This document shows positions 32,465 to 40,136 of a stretch of 52,955 nt of DNA, piece by piece. Origin of the DNA: JABHQR01 sp043812455 (GTDB lineage Archaea > Nanobdellota > Nanobdellia > Woesearchaeales > GW2011-AR9). A model generated the notes under the pieces. The model saw only the letters and a list, made by a program, of their open reading frames with translations. It ran no database searches and had not been told where the DNA came from. Position numbers and translations under genes: made by a program. Positions within the stretch are counted from its first letter, which is position 1. Every line of letters begins with the position of its first letter. The stretch covers positions 1 to 52,955 of the forward strand of contig JBDRMB010000014.1 in NCBI GenBank assembly GCA_043812455.1, written 5' to 3'.

Positions 32465-33172
32465 ATGAGTGAAGAAAAAATCAACTTGGCCAGATTAAGA
32501 AAATTCGGTCAAGTTTTTGAGATTAGTGTTGATCCTGATTTAGCGATGAAATTTAAAGAAGGTGAACTTAAAGATATTTCTGAAGTTCTTAAATCAGAAC
32601 AAATTTTTTCTGACGCCAAAAAAGGGCAAGTTGTTTCTCAAGAAGAATTGCAAAAAGTTTTCAAAAGTACTGACGTGTTGGAAATTGCGAGTAGAATTGT
32701 TAGGGAAGGCGAGGTTCAGTCAAGTTCTGAATACCGTGGTCAAGAACGTGAACAAAAGAAAAGAAAATTGATTGGCATGATTCATCGGATGGCAATAGAT
32801 CCAAAAACTAATTTGCCTCATCCACCACAAAGGATTGAGTTAGCTTTAGAACAAGCAAAAGTAAATTTGGATGATCATAAAACGATTGAAGAACAGTTTG
32901 ATAGAATCATTTCTAAACTGCAACCAATCATCCCGATTAAGATAGAACAAAAAATAATGACCATTAGAATTCCAGCTGCTCATATAGGCAGATCTAACAA
33001 TTTAATCAGAAATAATAGTAAGATTTTAAAAGAGGGCTGGAATTCAGATGGTAGTTGGACTGTGAGGATAGAGATTCCTGCGGGTTTTCAGCAAGATCTG
33101 ATAGATCAGCTGAATTCAGTAACTCGTGGTGAAGTCGAAATAGATATTGAAAATGAGCGAAATATTAGTTGA
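32465..33172 (+). CDS. sdo1: ribosome maturation protein SBDS (Sdo1)
   Basis: 235 residues with three domains. The N-terminal FYSH-like domain includes NLARLRKFGQVFEI, LKSEQIFSDAKKG and VLEIASRIVREGEVQ. A helical middle contains FDRIISKLQPIIPIKI. The C-terminal ferredoxin-like part contains GWNSDGSWTVRIEIPAGFQ. It assists release of aIF6 from the large ribosomal subunit. Its 3' end overlaps the Rrp4 start by about 26 nt. Confidence 0.96.
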   Translation: MSEEKINLARLRKFGQVFEISVDPDLAMKFKEGELKDISEVLKSEQIFSDAKKGQVVSQEELQKVFKSTDVLEIASRIVREGEVQSSSEYRGQEREQKKRKLIGMIHRMAIDPKTNLPHPPQRIELALEQAKVNLDDHKTIEEQFDRIISKLQPIIPIKIEQKIMTIRIPAAHIGRSNNLIRNNSKILKEGWNSDGSWTVRIEIPAGFQQDLIDQLNSVTRGEVEIDIENERNIS

Positions 33173-33851
33173 AAATAAAAATGTGGTCATTCCTGGCGAA
33201 ATTTTAGCCAAAGGGATGGATTACCTTCCAGGCGATAATACTTATCGTGAAGGTGAGCAGATTTTATCAAAATCTGTTGGTTTAGTGACAATTTCTGGTC
33301 GAGTTATTAAAGTGACTCCTTTAGGCGGTGCTTATCGACCAAGAGTAGGTGACAAAATTATTGGTTTGGTATTTGATATTACTATGTCTGGTTGGAGAAT
33401 TAAAACCAATACAGCTTATCCAGCAATGCTTAACGTTAAAGATGCTACTACTCGGTTTGTCCGTAAAGATGAAGATCTTAGCAAGATTTTAGCTGTTGGC
33501 GATTATGTTGTAGTTAAAATCATTAGAGTAACATCACAAAACTTGATTGATTTAAGCATGAGCGATCCTGACTTGTACAAGATTAACGGTGGTCGGATAA
33601 TTAACATTAATCCACAAAAAGTGCCACGAGTTATTGGTAAACAAGGCAGTATGGTGAGCGTGATTAAAAGATATTGTAACTGTGATATTACTGTAGGTCA
33701 GAATGGTTTAATATTAATCCGTGCTAAAGAAGGTGGCGACGAATACTTAGCTGAACAAGCAGTTAAATTGGTAGAAAAGGAGTCTCATAGGAGTGGACTT
33801 ACTGAACGAATTGAAGCGTTCTTGAAAGATCAAGGCGCTAATGCTGCTTAG
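33147..33851 (+). CDS. rrp4: exosome RNA-binding subunit Rrp4
   Basis: 234 residues. The N-terminal domain has VIPGEILAKG; a central S1 domain covers about 65-140 (GDKIIGLVFDITMSGW); the C-terminal KH domain has PRVIGKQGSMVSVIKRYCNC. It caps the archaeal exosome ring and feeds RNA to it. ATG 33147 or 33153; both lie inside the SBDS gene. Confidence 0.95.
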   Translation: MKMSEILVENKNVVIPGEILAKGMDYLPGDNTYREGEQILSKSVGLVTISGRVIKVTPLGGAYRPRVGDKIIGLVFDITMSGWRIKTNTAYPAMLNVKDATTRFVRKDEDLSKILAVGDYVVVKIIRVTSQNLIDLSMSDPDLYKINGGRIININPQKVPRVIGKQGSMVSVIKRYCNCDITVGQNGLILIRAKEGGDEYLAEQAVKLVEKESHRSGLTERIEAFLKDQGANAA

Positions 33852-33863
33852 AGGTATTGAAAA

Positions 33864-34670
33864 ATGACATATAAAAGATTAGACGGAAGAAAACCCGAAG
33901 ATTTACGGGAAATGGAAGCCAAAGCAGGCGTAATTCCTAATGCAAACGGTTCTGCATATTTTAAAGCAGGAAATACTATTGCTTATGCAGCAGTTTATGG
34001 GCCAAGAGAGCTGATACCAAGATTCTTACAAGACCCTAAGACTGGACTTATTAGATGTCACTATAATATGTTACCTTTTTCCGGTTCTGGAGACAGAATC
34101 AGACCCGGTAACAAACGGAGATCACAAGAAATTTCTATGGTAATGCAAAGTGCATTAAACTTAGTGGTTGACTTAAAAGATTTTCCAAACTCTGTAGTTG
34201 ACATTTTTGTAGAATTTCCGCAAACTGATGCTGGAAGTAGATGTGCTGCAATTTCAGCAGCTGCAATTGCTTTAGCTGACGCTGGAATTCCTATGAAAGA
34301 TATGATCAGTGCAGTTGCAATGGGGCAAGTTGACGGTACAGTTATGGCAGATTTGACTTATGCTGAAGAAGCATTTGATGGCGTAGTATCTGACATTCCG
34401 ATTGCAATGACCCATAACAATAAGGCAATTACTTTATTACAAATGGACGGCGAAATTTCTAAAGAAGATTTACTTAAAGCTTTAGAAATGGGTAAAGAAG
34501 CTACTGAAAAAGTTTACGAAGTCCAAATTAAAGCTTTGAAAGAGAAGTTTGAACTTCCTGGCGTTGACACAAGTAGTGTGGTTAAAGAACCTTCGCATGC
34601 AACAGAAACTTCTGTAGATGAAAAAACTGAAGCAAGTGAACCGGAGCAAAGTGAGGAGAAGGAGGTTTAG
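33864..34670 (+). CDS. rrp41: exosome catalytic subunit Rrp41
   Basis: 268 residues, RNase PH fold. RLDGRKPEDLR at the start, then NGSAYFKAGNT, SGDRIRPGNKRRSQEI and TDAGSRCAAISAAAIALADAGIP with the phosphorolytic-site residues. It degrades or tails RNA 3' ends with phosphate or ADP. About 35 extra residues at the end are acidic (Glu/Ser-rich). It ends 3 nt before rrp42. Confidence 0.96.
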   Translation: MTYKRLDGRKPEDLREMEAKAGVIPNANGSAYFKAGNTIAYAAVYGPRELIPRFLQDPKTGLIRCHYNMLPFSGSGDRIRPGNKRRSQEISMVMQSALNLVVDLKDFPNSVVDIFVEFPQTDAGSRCAAISAAAIALADAGIPMKDMISAVAMGQVDGTVMADLTYAEEAFDGVVSDIPIAMTHNNKAITLLQMDGEISKEDLLKALEMGKEATEKVYEVQIKALKEKFELPGVDTSSVVKEPSHATETSVDEKTEASEPEQSEEKEV

Positions 34671-34673
34671 AAA

Positions 34674-35471
34674 ATGATGGTCAACAAAGAAACAATCACA
34701 AAATTAGCAACTGAAGGTAGAAGGTTAGATACTCGTAAGTTGGACGAATACAGAAAACCAATTAAAGTAGAAGTTGGCATTTACAATAAAAATGCTGAAG
34801 GTTCTGCTCGAGTACAAATTGGTGATACTGTAGTTTTAGCTGGAGTAAAGTTAAGTATTGAGAAACCTTATCCTGACACTTTTGATCAAGGTGGTATCAT
34901 GATTAATGCTGAACTGTTACCTTTGTCAAGTCCAGAGTATGAATCTGGTCCTCCTGGCATGAAAGCTGTAGAACTAGCAAGAGTTACTGATCGCGGTATC
35001 CGTGAAGCTAAAGCTATTGACATGAAAGCATTATGTATTGTACCTGGCGAAAAAGTTTGGTTTGTTGCAATTGATTTAATTACAATAAACGATGCTGGTA
35101 ACTTATTTGATGCAGCTTCATTGGCAGCACTAGCAGCTTTGAAAAATACTACCCTTCGGGAATTTGATCCTGAAACTGGAATGGTAGATTATAAAAGTAA
35201 AACGGACAAAAAATTACCGATTTTGAAAGAACCTTTAGCAGTAACTGTTGGTAAAATTAACGGTGCTTTAATTGTAGATCCTACAAGAGAAGAAGAAGAA
35301 GCATTTGATGCACGGTTAACTGTAGCAATGGACGAAAAAGGTACAATTTCAGCTTTACAGAAAGGTGGAGAAATGCCATTAACTGTAGATGAAGTTGGTA
35401 AAATTGTAGATATGGCTGCTGATAAAGGTAAATTGTTACGTGACGCTTTAAATAATGCTGAAGGTGCATAA
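34674..35471 (+). CDS. rrp42: exosome subunit Rrp42
   Basis: 265 residues, RNase PH fold without the full catalytic set. Signature segments are GRRLDTRKLDEYRKPIKVE, GDTVVLAGVKLS and the SSPEYESGPPG loop, and later DPTREEEEAFDARLTVAMD. It pairs with Rrp41 in the hexameric ring. A GGAGG site precedes the ATG pair at 34674/34677. Confidence 0.95.
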   Translation: MMVNKETITKLATEGRRLDTRKLDEYRKPIKVEVGIYNKNAEGSARVQIGDTVVLAGVKLSIEKPYPDTFDQGGIMINAELLPLSSPEYESGPPGMKAVELARVTDRGIREAKAIDMKALCIVPGEKVWFVAIDLITINDAGNLFDAASLAALAALKNTTLREFDPETGMVDYKSKTDKKLPILKEPLAVTVGKINGALIVDPTREEEEAFDARLTVAMDEKGTISALQKGGEMPLTVDEVGKIVDMAADKGKLLRDALNNAEGA

Positions 35472-35473
35472 AA

Positions 35474-35695
35474 ATGGCTAAGAAAGAAGAAATAATTGAC
35501 TTTACTAAGTACGAAAAAGCTAGAATGGTAGGCTCTCGAGCGTTACAACTTTCTATGGGTGCTCCTTTTTTGCTTAAATTAAGTAAGAAAGAACTTGATG
35601 AGTTAACTTACAGTCCAATTAGGATTGCCATGAAAGAGTTTGAAGCTGGTGTTATTCCTATTACTGTTAGGAGACCAGTGCCTAGCGCTAAATAG
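35474..35695 (+). CDS. rpoK: DNA-directed RNA polymerase subunit K (Rpb6-like)
   Basis: 73 residues. TKYEKARMVGSRALQLSMGAP is the RpoK/omega/Rpb6 helix that helps assemble the largest subunit; IRIAMKEFEAGVIPITVRRP completes it. It starts 3 nt after rrp42, so it ends the superoperon here. In many archaea this place holds L37ae and RpoP instead. A T-rich stretch after the stop is a probable terminator. Confidence 0.93.
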   Translation: MAKKEEIIDFTKYEKARMVGSRALQLSMGAPFLLKLSKKELDELTYSPIRIAMKEFEAGVIPITVRRPVPSAK

Positions 35696-35770
35696 TTTTT
35701 ATTTTTTTTACTCTTTTTCTTAATTACTTCAGTAAATTATTTAATGTAATAACTTAAATTTAACACTAAA

Positions 35771-36061
35771 ATGCCTGACAACATAATCACAAAAGAAAAG
35801 CTAAAAGCTTACTTTAGCATAACACAAGAAGCTCTGGACCAAGTTAAAGACAAACTTAATTCTGAACAGAAAGAAATGGCTGAAGATTTCTTAGACATGG
35901 CTTCTCGATACTACAGTGATGCTAAACATTTCTCTGAGAAAGGTGATTATGTTAATGCTTTTGCGGCGTTAAATTATGCTCATGGTTGGCTAGATGCTGG
36001 TGCCAGAAGTAGGTTGTTTCTGGTGAACGACAGTCGGTTGTTTACTGTGGATGATGAGTAA
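35771..36061 (+). CDS. DUF357 helical protein
   Basis: 96 residues, all helical. LDMASRYYSDAKHF followed by YVNAFAALNYAHGWLDAGAR is the DUF357 pattern, a short archaeal family of unknown function. TATA-like AATTATTTAATG (about 35735-35746) lies at leaderless distance before ATG 35771. The 173 bp after it (36062-36234) hold only promoter-type AT-rich sequence. Confidence 0.85.
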   Translation: MPDNIITKEKLKAYFSITQEALDQVKDKLNSEQKEMAEDFLDMASRYYSDAKHFSEKGDYVNAFAALNYAHGWLDAGARSRLFLVNDSRLFTVDDE

Positions 36062-36234
36062 AATAATCTCAATCCCTAATCTGTGACTACTCTCCAGTAA
36101 ATAAACAACCAAAAGATTTATAAAGAAATTAAGTTTCTAGCTTTACAATAGCTGAAATAAGCTAAAAAATTGGGGTTCTGGGTGTTACTAAAGATACTAT
36201 AATTCAAGAGAATAATTAGGGGGACAATATCAAA

Positions 36235-37017
36235 ATGATCGTAGAAAAAGATTTTTTAAACAAACTTAAGGACTTCGGCCTTAATTCATATGAAAGTAAA
36301 TTATGGGTGGCTTTATTGTCACGAGGAATATCCACTGCTGGTGAGTTATCAGACATCTCAAACGTTCCCCGATCACGTGCTTATGATGTTCTTGAATCTC
36401 TTGAAAAGAAAGGTTTTATCGTAGTTAAACTTGGTAAACCAATCAAATATTTAGCTGTTCATCCTAGAGAAGTTGTTGAAAGAGTTAAGAAAAAAGTTTC
36501 TGAAGAAGCTGCTCAAAAAGATAAAGTTTTGAACAAATTAAAAGAAAGTGAAATCTTAACTGAATTAGATACATTACACACTGCTGGTATCAAATTAGTT
36601 GATCCAACTGACAAATCTGCTTCATTCCGAGGCCGAGATAAAGTTTATGAACATTTATCATTCTTAATCAAGAATGCTAAGAAGTCAATTCATTTAATGA
36701 CTACTAAAGAAGGTCTTGAAAGAAAAAAAGATGTTTTACTGAATCAAATGAAAAAAGCTGCTCAGCGAGGAGTTACCATTAAGATTTCTGCTCCTGCTAC
36801 AACTAGTAAAAAAGTATTGGACAGCTTTGCTCAGTTTGCTAAAGTTAAAACAACTAAAGACTTAGCTCGGTTCTGTGTTATTGACAATAAAGGTTTAGTC
36901 TTATTGTTAACTGATGACCAGAAAACCCATCCTAACTATGATAGTGCAATTTGGGTAGAAGCACCTCACTTTGTAAGTTATTTCACAACTCTTTTTGAAA
37001 GAGAGTGGAAAAACTAA
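36235..37017 (+). CDS. TrmB-family transcriptional regulator
   Basis: 260 residues. The N-terminal winged helix (about 5-75) has FGLNSYESKLWVALL, SNVPRSRAYDVLESLEKKGF and the wing VKLGKPIKYLAVHP. A coiled linker follows (80-110). The C-terminal half has a phospholipase-D-like effector fold (KSIHLMTTKEG). TrmB regulators often sense sugars; the ligand here is unknown and the usual sugar-binding C-terminal domain is not evident. It stands alone, so targets are not shown. Confidence 0.85.
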   Translation: MIVEKDFLNKLKDFGLNSYESKLWVALLSRGISTAGELSDISNVPRSRAYDVLESLEKKGFIVVKLGKPIKYLAVHPREVVERVKKKVSEEAAQKDKVLNKLKESEILTELDTLHTAGIKLVDPTDKSASFRGRDKVYEHLSFLIKNAKKSIHLMTTKEGLERKKDVLLNQMKKAAQRGVTIKISAPATTSKKVLDSFAQFAKVKTTKDLARFCVIDNKGLVLLLTDDQKTHPNYDSAIWVEAPHFVSYFTTLFEREWKN

Positions 37018-37076
37018 TTTTTTTTAACTTTTTCTTTTAACAAACTTTTTTAAACTCTTATTCTTTTACTTGATTT

Positions 37077-37424
37077 ATGTCAGAACTAAAACAAGTTATT
37101 CTCGTAAGGCAAGACCTTAAGCTCCCGAAAGGTAAAGTCTGCGCGCAATGCTCACACGCTTCTGTAGATGCTGTTCTGAAAGCCGACTCAGATGTAGTTA
37201 AAGCTTGGAGAAAGCAAGGTATGGCTAAAATTGTGCTAAAGGTAAAGGATGAGAAGGAACTTGTAAAGTACTTCCAGCAGGCAAAAGATGAAGGTTTACC
37301 TGCATCTTTGATTACTGACGCTGGTCGAACGGTTATTGCACCAGGCACAAAGACTTGTGTTGGCATCGGTCCTGCTTCTGAAGAAGAAATTGACAAGATT
37401 TGTGGTGAGTTAAGTTTGCTTTAA
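37077..37424 (+). CDS. pth2: peptidyl-tRNA hydrolase Pth2
   Basis: 115 residues, archaeal/eukaryotic type. KQVILVRQDLKLPKGKVCAQ with KGK and the CSHASVDAV helix, then LITDAGRTVIAPGTKTCVGIGP. It recycles tRNA stuck to aborted peptides. Complete length. Its TAA sits in a TTAA shared with the opposite gene's stop (37421-37424). Confidence 0.97.
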   Translation: MSELKQVILVRQDLKLPKGKVCAQCSHASVDAVLKADSDVVKAWRKQGMAKIVLKVKDEKELVKYFQQAKDEGLPASLITDAGRTVIAPGTKTCVGIGPASEEEIDKICGELSLL

Positions 37425-38140
37425 TCCCTTCTGTAAGTAACTCCTCTACCAAAAGAGTAAAGTTGTTCTCTTGTTAGCCATGGTGCCATAGTCTCCATGA
37501 AAACGTGACTAGCACTCAAACCCTCAATTTCTAAATCAAGAGCAACATCACAAATATTCCCTCTACATCTTTGTGGGATAAAAGAAACTAAATGTGATCC
37601 TCTTCTATCAAAATATTTTGGATCTTCTAAAAAATTAACGTATTCTCTTGCACAAGCATTGTCAATATTTCTTCCTGTTGCTCTCAGAATTTTTTCTGCA
37701 AAGTATAAACATTTTTTTCTCTTAAATTTGCCATGATCATGACGGAGAACATCACTTTCATAAAAACTATGCTGCTGCATAATCTCTTTGTACTCTTGTG
37801 GCAATTGTGCTTCAGGACCAGATCTTTTTCTGTATAATCTATGTCTTTCTCCTGTTACTTGAGAATAACTTAAATTATCGCAGTCTTCATATATGTGATC
37901 ATCAACAAAGAATACAAATTCAACATCTTTACTTATTCTCTTAGCATGCTCTCCAACTTTGCAAGCAAGTTCTAAACTGTAAGTAGAAAATTCTCCCCAA
38001 ATGTGAAGATCTTCAAGAGGTTCTTGGCCATAAACTAGAGGAAAGTGTCCGGCGAATAATACTATTTTATTTTTGTCACAGGAATCTATATCAACTATTA
38101 ACTGTCCTAATAAAGAATCTTCATTTTCCATCTTCGACAT
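37421..38140 (-). CDS. orphan protein of unknown function
   Basis: 239 residues from ATG 38140 (frame open to 38188; ATG 38131 also possible). Alpha/beta, soluble, rich in His, Asp and Cys: FVFFVDDHIYEDCDN, SDVLRHDHGKF, SFIPQRCRGNICDVALDLE. The acidic/His clusters could bind metal or nucleotide phosphate, but no family is recognised. A TATA-like AAAAATATAC lies upstream at leaderless distance. Convergent with pth2 and divergent from the L44e operon. Confidence 0.6.
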   Translation of the reverse strand: MSKMENEDSLLGQLIVDIDSCDKNKIVLFAGHFPLVYGQEPLEDLHIWGEFSTYSLELACKVGEHAKRISKDVEFVFFVDDHIYEDCDNLSYSQVTGERHRLYRKRSGPEAQLPQEYKEIMQQHSFYESDVLRHDHGKFKRKKCLYFAEKILRATGRNIDNACAREYVNFLEDPKYFDRRGSHLVSFIPQRCRGNICDVALDLEIEGLSASHVFMETMAPWLTREQLYSFGRGVTYRRD

Positions 38141-38276
38141 TTTGCTATTAAATAGTAGTATATTTTTAAAATTATCTATTTTATTCAAATTTTTGTTATT
38201 AATTTATGCTCTAACATCACCCAAAACTTTATAAATAAAACATCTTCTTAAAGCTAAAAATAAGGTTTATACTAAA

Positions 38277-38585
38277 ATGAAATTGCCAAAAGTAATGAAA
38301 AGATTATGTAAAAAGTGTAAAGAGCATACTGAACACAAAGTTGCTCAGAACAAACGTAAAACTGCACGATCAATGAGTTTTGGCTCAAAAGTAAGGGCAC
38401 GGAAAAGGGGCCTTGCAAGAGGTACAGGTAGTTTAGGTAGGTATTCTAAACCTGCAGTAACCAAGTTTAAACGTGCTGGAGCTAAAAACACTAAAAAGAC
38501 TGATTTAAGGTATACTTGTCAAAAGTGTAAGAAAGCCAGTTGTCAAGCAACAGGAATCAGAGCTAAAAGGGTAGAATTTGTATAA
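38277..38585 (+). CDS. rpl44e: large-subunit ribosomal protein L44e
   Basis: 102 residues, basic. Two zinc-binding CxxC pairs (CKKCKEHT and CQKCKKASC), with FGSKVRARKRGLARG in the middle. Located near the E site. First gene of the L44e-S27e-aIF2alpha-Nop10 operon, a standard archaeal order. TATA-like TTTATAAATAAAAC begins about 48 bp before the start (38229-38242). Confidence 0.94.
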   Translation: MKLPKVMKRLCKKCKEHTEHKVAQNKRKTARSMSFGSKVRARKRGLARGTGSLGRYSKPAVTKFKRAGAKNTKKTDLRYTCQKCKKASCQATGIRAKRVEFV

Positions 38586-38586
38586 A

Positions 38587-38640
38587 ATGAAACAACAAAA
38601 ATTTTTAATTTTTGAGCTTCATTTGGGGAAAATCAAATGA
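38587..38640 (+). CDS. 17-residue upstream ORF overlapping the S27e start
   Basis: MKQQKFLIFELHLGKIK, from ATG 38587 (one base after the L44e stop) to TGA 38638-38640, which overlaps the S27e ATG as ATGA. It repeats the beginning of S27e (MKQPK). Ribosomes leaving L44e could translate it, open the hairpin around the S27e start and restart there. No peptide function is implied; a regulatory leader role is an inference. Confidence 0.4.
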   Translation: MKQQKFLIFELHLGKIK

Positions 38641-38641
38641 A
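38618..38641 (+). promoter_or_regulatory. hairpin enclosing the S27e start codon
   Basis: Perfect 8-bp arms TTCATTTG (38618-38625) and CAAATGAA (38634-38641) with loop GGGAAAAT. The second arm contains the S27e ATG and the only G-rich candidate ribosome-binding bases lie at the loop. The start would be hidden unless a ribosome on the upstream ORF unwinds it. Confidence 0.5.
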
Positions 38642-38813
38642 ACAACCAAAAAGTAAATTCATCAAAGTACGATGTTCAAAGTGTAAGAACGAACAGATCA
38701 TCTTTGGAAACGCTAGTAATGTTGTAACTTGTTTAGTATGCAGCAAAGAATTAGTTTATCCAACTGGTGGGAAATCTAAAATTTCAGCAAGAGTTTTAGA
38801 AATCTTGTCCTAA
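38637..38813 (+). CDS. rps27e: small-subunit ribosomal protein S27e
   Basis: 58 residues with the S27e zinc finger: FIKVRCSKCKNEQIIFGNAS and VTCLVCSKELVYPTGGKSKI. Second gene of the operon. The start is set by the ATGA overlap with a 17-residue upstream ORF and lies in a hairpin. It ends 8 nt before aIF2alpha. Confidence 0.95.
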   Translation: MKQPKSKFIKVRCSKCKNEQIIFGNASNVVTCLVCSKELVYPTGGKSKISARVLEILS

Positions 38814-38821
38814 AATGAAAA

Positions 38822-39610
38822 ATGTATTACAAACGCGAAGGTTTACCGGAAGAAGACGAAATAGTCTTCTGTAAAGTTACTAAGATTTTTCCTAATTCTG
38901 TTTTTGTTGAACTTATAGAATATAATGATTCTGGAATGATTCACATTTCTGAAATATCTCCTGGAAGAATTAGAAATATCAGAGATTATGTTAGTGATGG
39001 CAGACAGATTGTTTGTAAAGTTCTAAGGATTGATCGAGAACGTGGTCACATTGATTTATCTTTACGAAGAGTTAACACTCATCAGCGTAGAGAAAAGCTA
39101 GATGAAATTAAGTCCGAAACTAAAGCAGAAACTTTAGTGAAAAATTTGGCAAAAAAACTTAATTTAGAACCTTTACCGCTTTACAAAAAAATCACTACAG
39201 AAGTTTTCAAAGAATATTCACACTTATTCTTGTTTTTCAAAGACCTTGCAGCAGGGGAAGTTACTGCTGAAGAGATGGGTATTGACAAAAAAATTGCTGT
39301 AGAACTTGAAATTGTTGTTAAAGAAAAATTTAAAGAACCTAAAGTAACTTTTCAAGGTGAACTTTATTTGCAAACCTATGATTCTGACGGTTTAAACAAA
39401 GTTAAAAATACGTTAGCTAAAATTGAAAAAGTTTCTTCAAACTTGACTGTGACTTATTTAGGTGCTGGTAGATATAAATTTTTATTAGAAGAACGTGACA
39501 TTAAGTTAGCAGAAAAGTTGTTGAAAAAAATTGAAGAAATTCTCAAAAAATTTGAAGATAAAATTTCTAAGTTTGAATTTAGCAGAAAGAAAGCTGAAAT
39601 TGAAAGTTAG
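38822..39610 (+). CDS. eif2a: translation initiation factor aIF2 subunit alpha
   Basis: 262 residues. N-terminal S1 domain (about 10-85: DEIVFCKVTKIFPNSVFVEL, GMIHISEISPGRIRNI, GHIDLSLRRV), helical middle, and C-terminal alpha/beta domain that binds aIF2-gamma. The Ser51-region equivalent is the SEISPGRIRNIRDYV loop. Part of the heterotrimer that delivers initiator Met-tRNA. Confidence 0.96.
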   Translation: MYYKREGLPEEDEIVFCKVTKIFPNSVFVELIEYNDSGMIHISEISPGRIRNIRDYVSDGRQIVCKVLRIDRERGHIDLSLRRVNTHQRREKLDEIKSETKAETLVKNLAKKLNLEPLPLYKKITTEVFKEYSHLFLFFKDLAAGEVTAEEMGIDKKIAVELEIVVKEKFKEPKVTFQGELYLQTYDSDGLNKVKNTLAKIEKVSSNLTVTYLGAGRYKFLLEERDIKLAEKLLKKIEEILKKFEDKISKFEFSRKKAEIES

Positions 39611-39629
39611 GTTTAACTATTAGATAAAA

Positions 39630-39806
39630 ATGAAACACATTATGGTTTGTCAGAAGTGTAAAGTTTATTCTATGAAAAAGCAGTGTCCTAAATGTTCAGG
39701 TGAAATGGTTTTAGCCAAACCACCAAAATATTCTCCAGAAGATAAGTTAGGTTCTTACAGAAGAGAAGCTAAAAAGAAAGATTTAGAAAATAAAGGGTTT
39801 ATTTAG
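39630..39806 (+). CDS. nop10: H/ACA RNP protein Nop10
   Basis: 58 residues. Zinc ribbon CQKCKVYSMKKQCPKC followed by KPPKYSPEDKLGSYRREAKK, the Nop10 linear region that wraps Cbf5. Works with Cbf5 (1135-2085) in RNA pseudouridylation. Last gene of the operon. Its end overlaps the opposite gene's end by 8 nt. Confidence 0.95.
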   Translation: MKHIMVCQKCKVYSMKKQCPKCSGEMVLAKPPKYSPEDKLGSYRREAKKKDLENKGFI

Positions 39807-40133
39807 CACTGTTGTGATCAAAGATGATTCTTGGTAAACCTCTATATTCTACTTCAACAGTACCTTCAGTGGTTATGTTAATACCACTTGATTCTACTTT
39901 TTCCAAATATCTTGAAATTGCGTTATTAATGTGCTCTTCGTCAGCAGTGGAACAGGAACATCAAAACCATTCTCTTGAAATGTTGCAAGATAATTAACAA
40001 CTACTAATTGGGCAGATTCGATTGCTTTAGGAATAGTGGGCCCTTGTCCACAAATTCCGTAAGAAGTGTGAGCAACATAATCTTGGTCTCCTAAATAAAC
40101 TAAAGTTTCAACTCTGATTGGTCCATCACTCAT
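39799..40133 (-). pseudogene. conserved-looking protein broken by one frameshift
   Basis: The start MSDGPIRVETLVYLGD at 40133 runs for about 62 residues to NGFDVPVP, then meets an early stop at 39894. In the adjacent frame the coding pattern continues without break (ADEEHINNAISRYLEKVES, then EGTVEVEYRGLPRIIFD) to a stop at 39799. Adding one base near 39943-39948 restores a protein of about 111 residues. It could be a real mutation, a -1 frameshift site or a read error. It follows the PAC2 gene by 3 nt, as in an operon. Family not recognised. Confidence 0.65.
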
Positions 40134-40136
40134 TTT

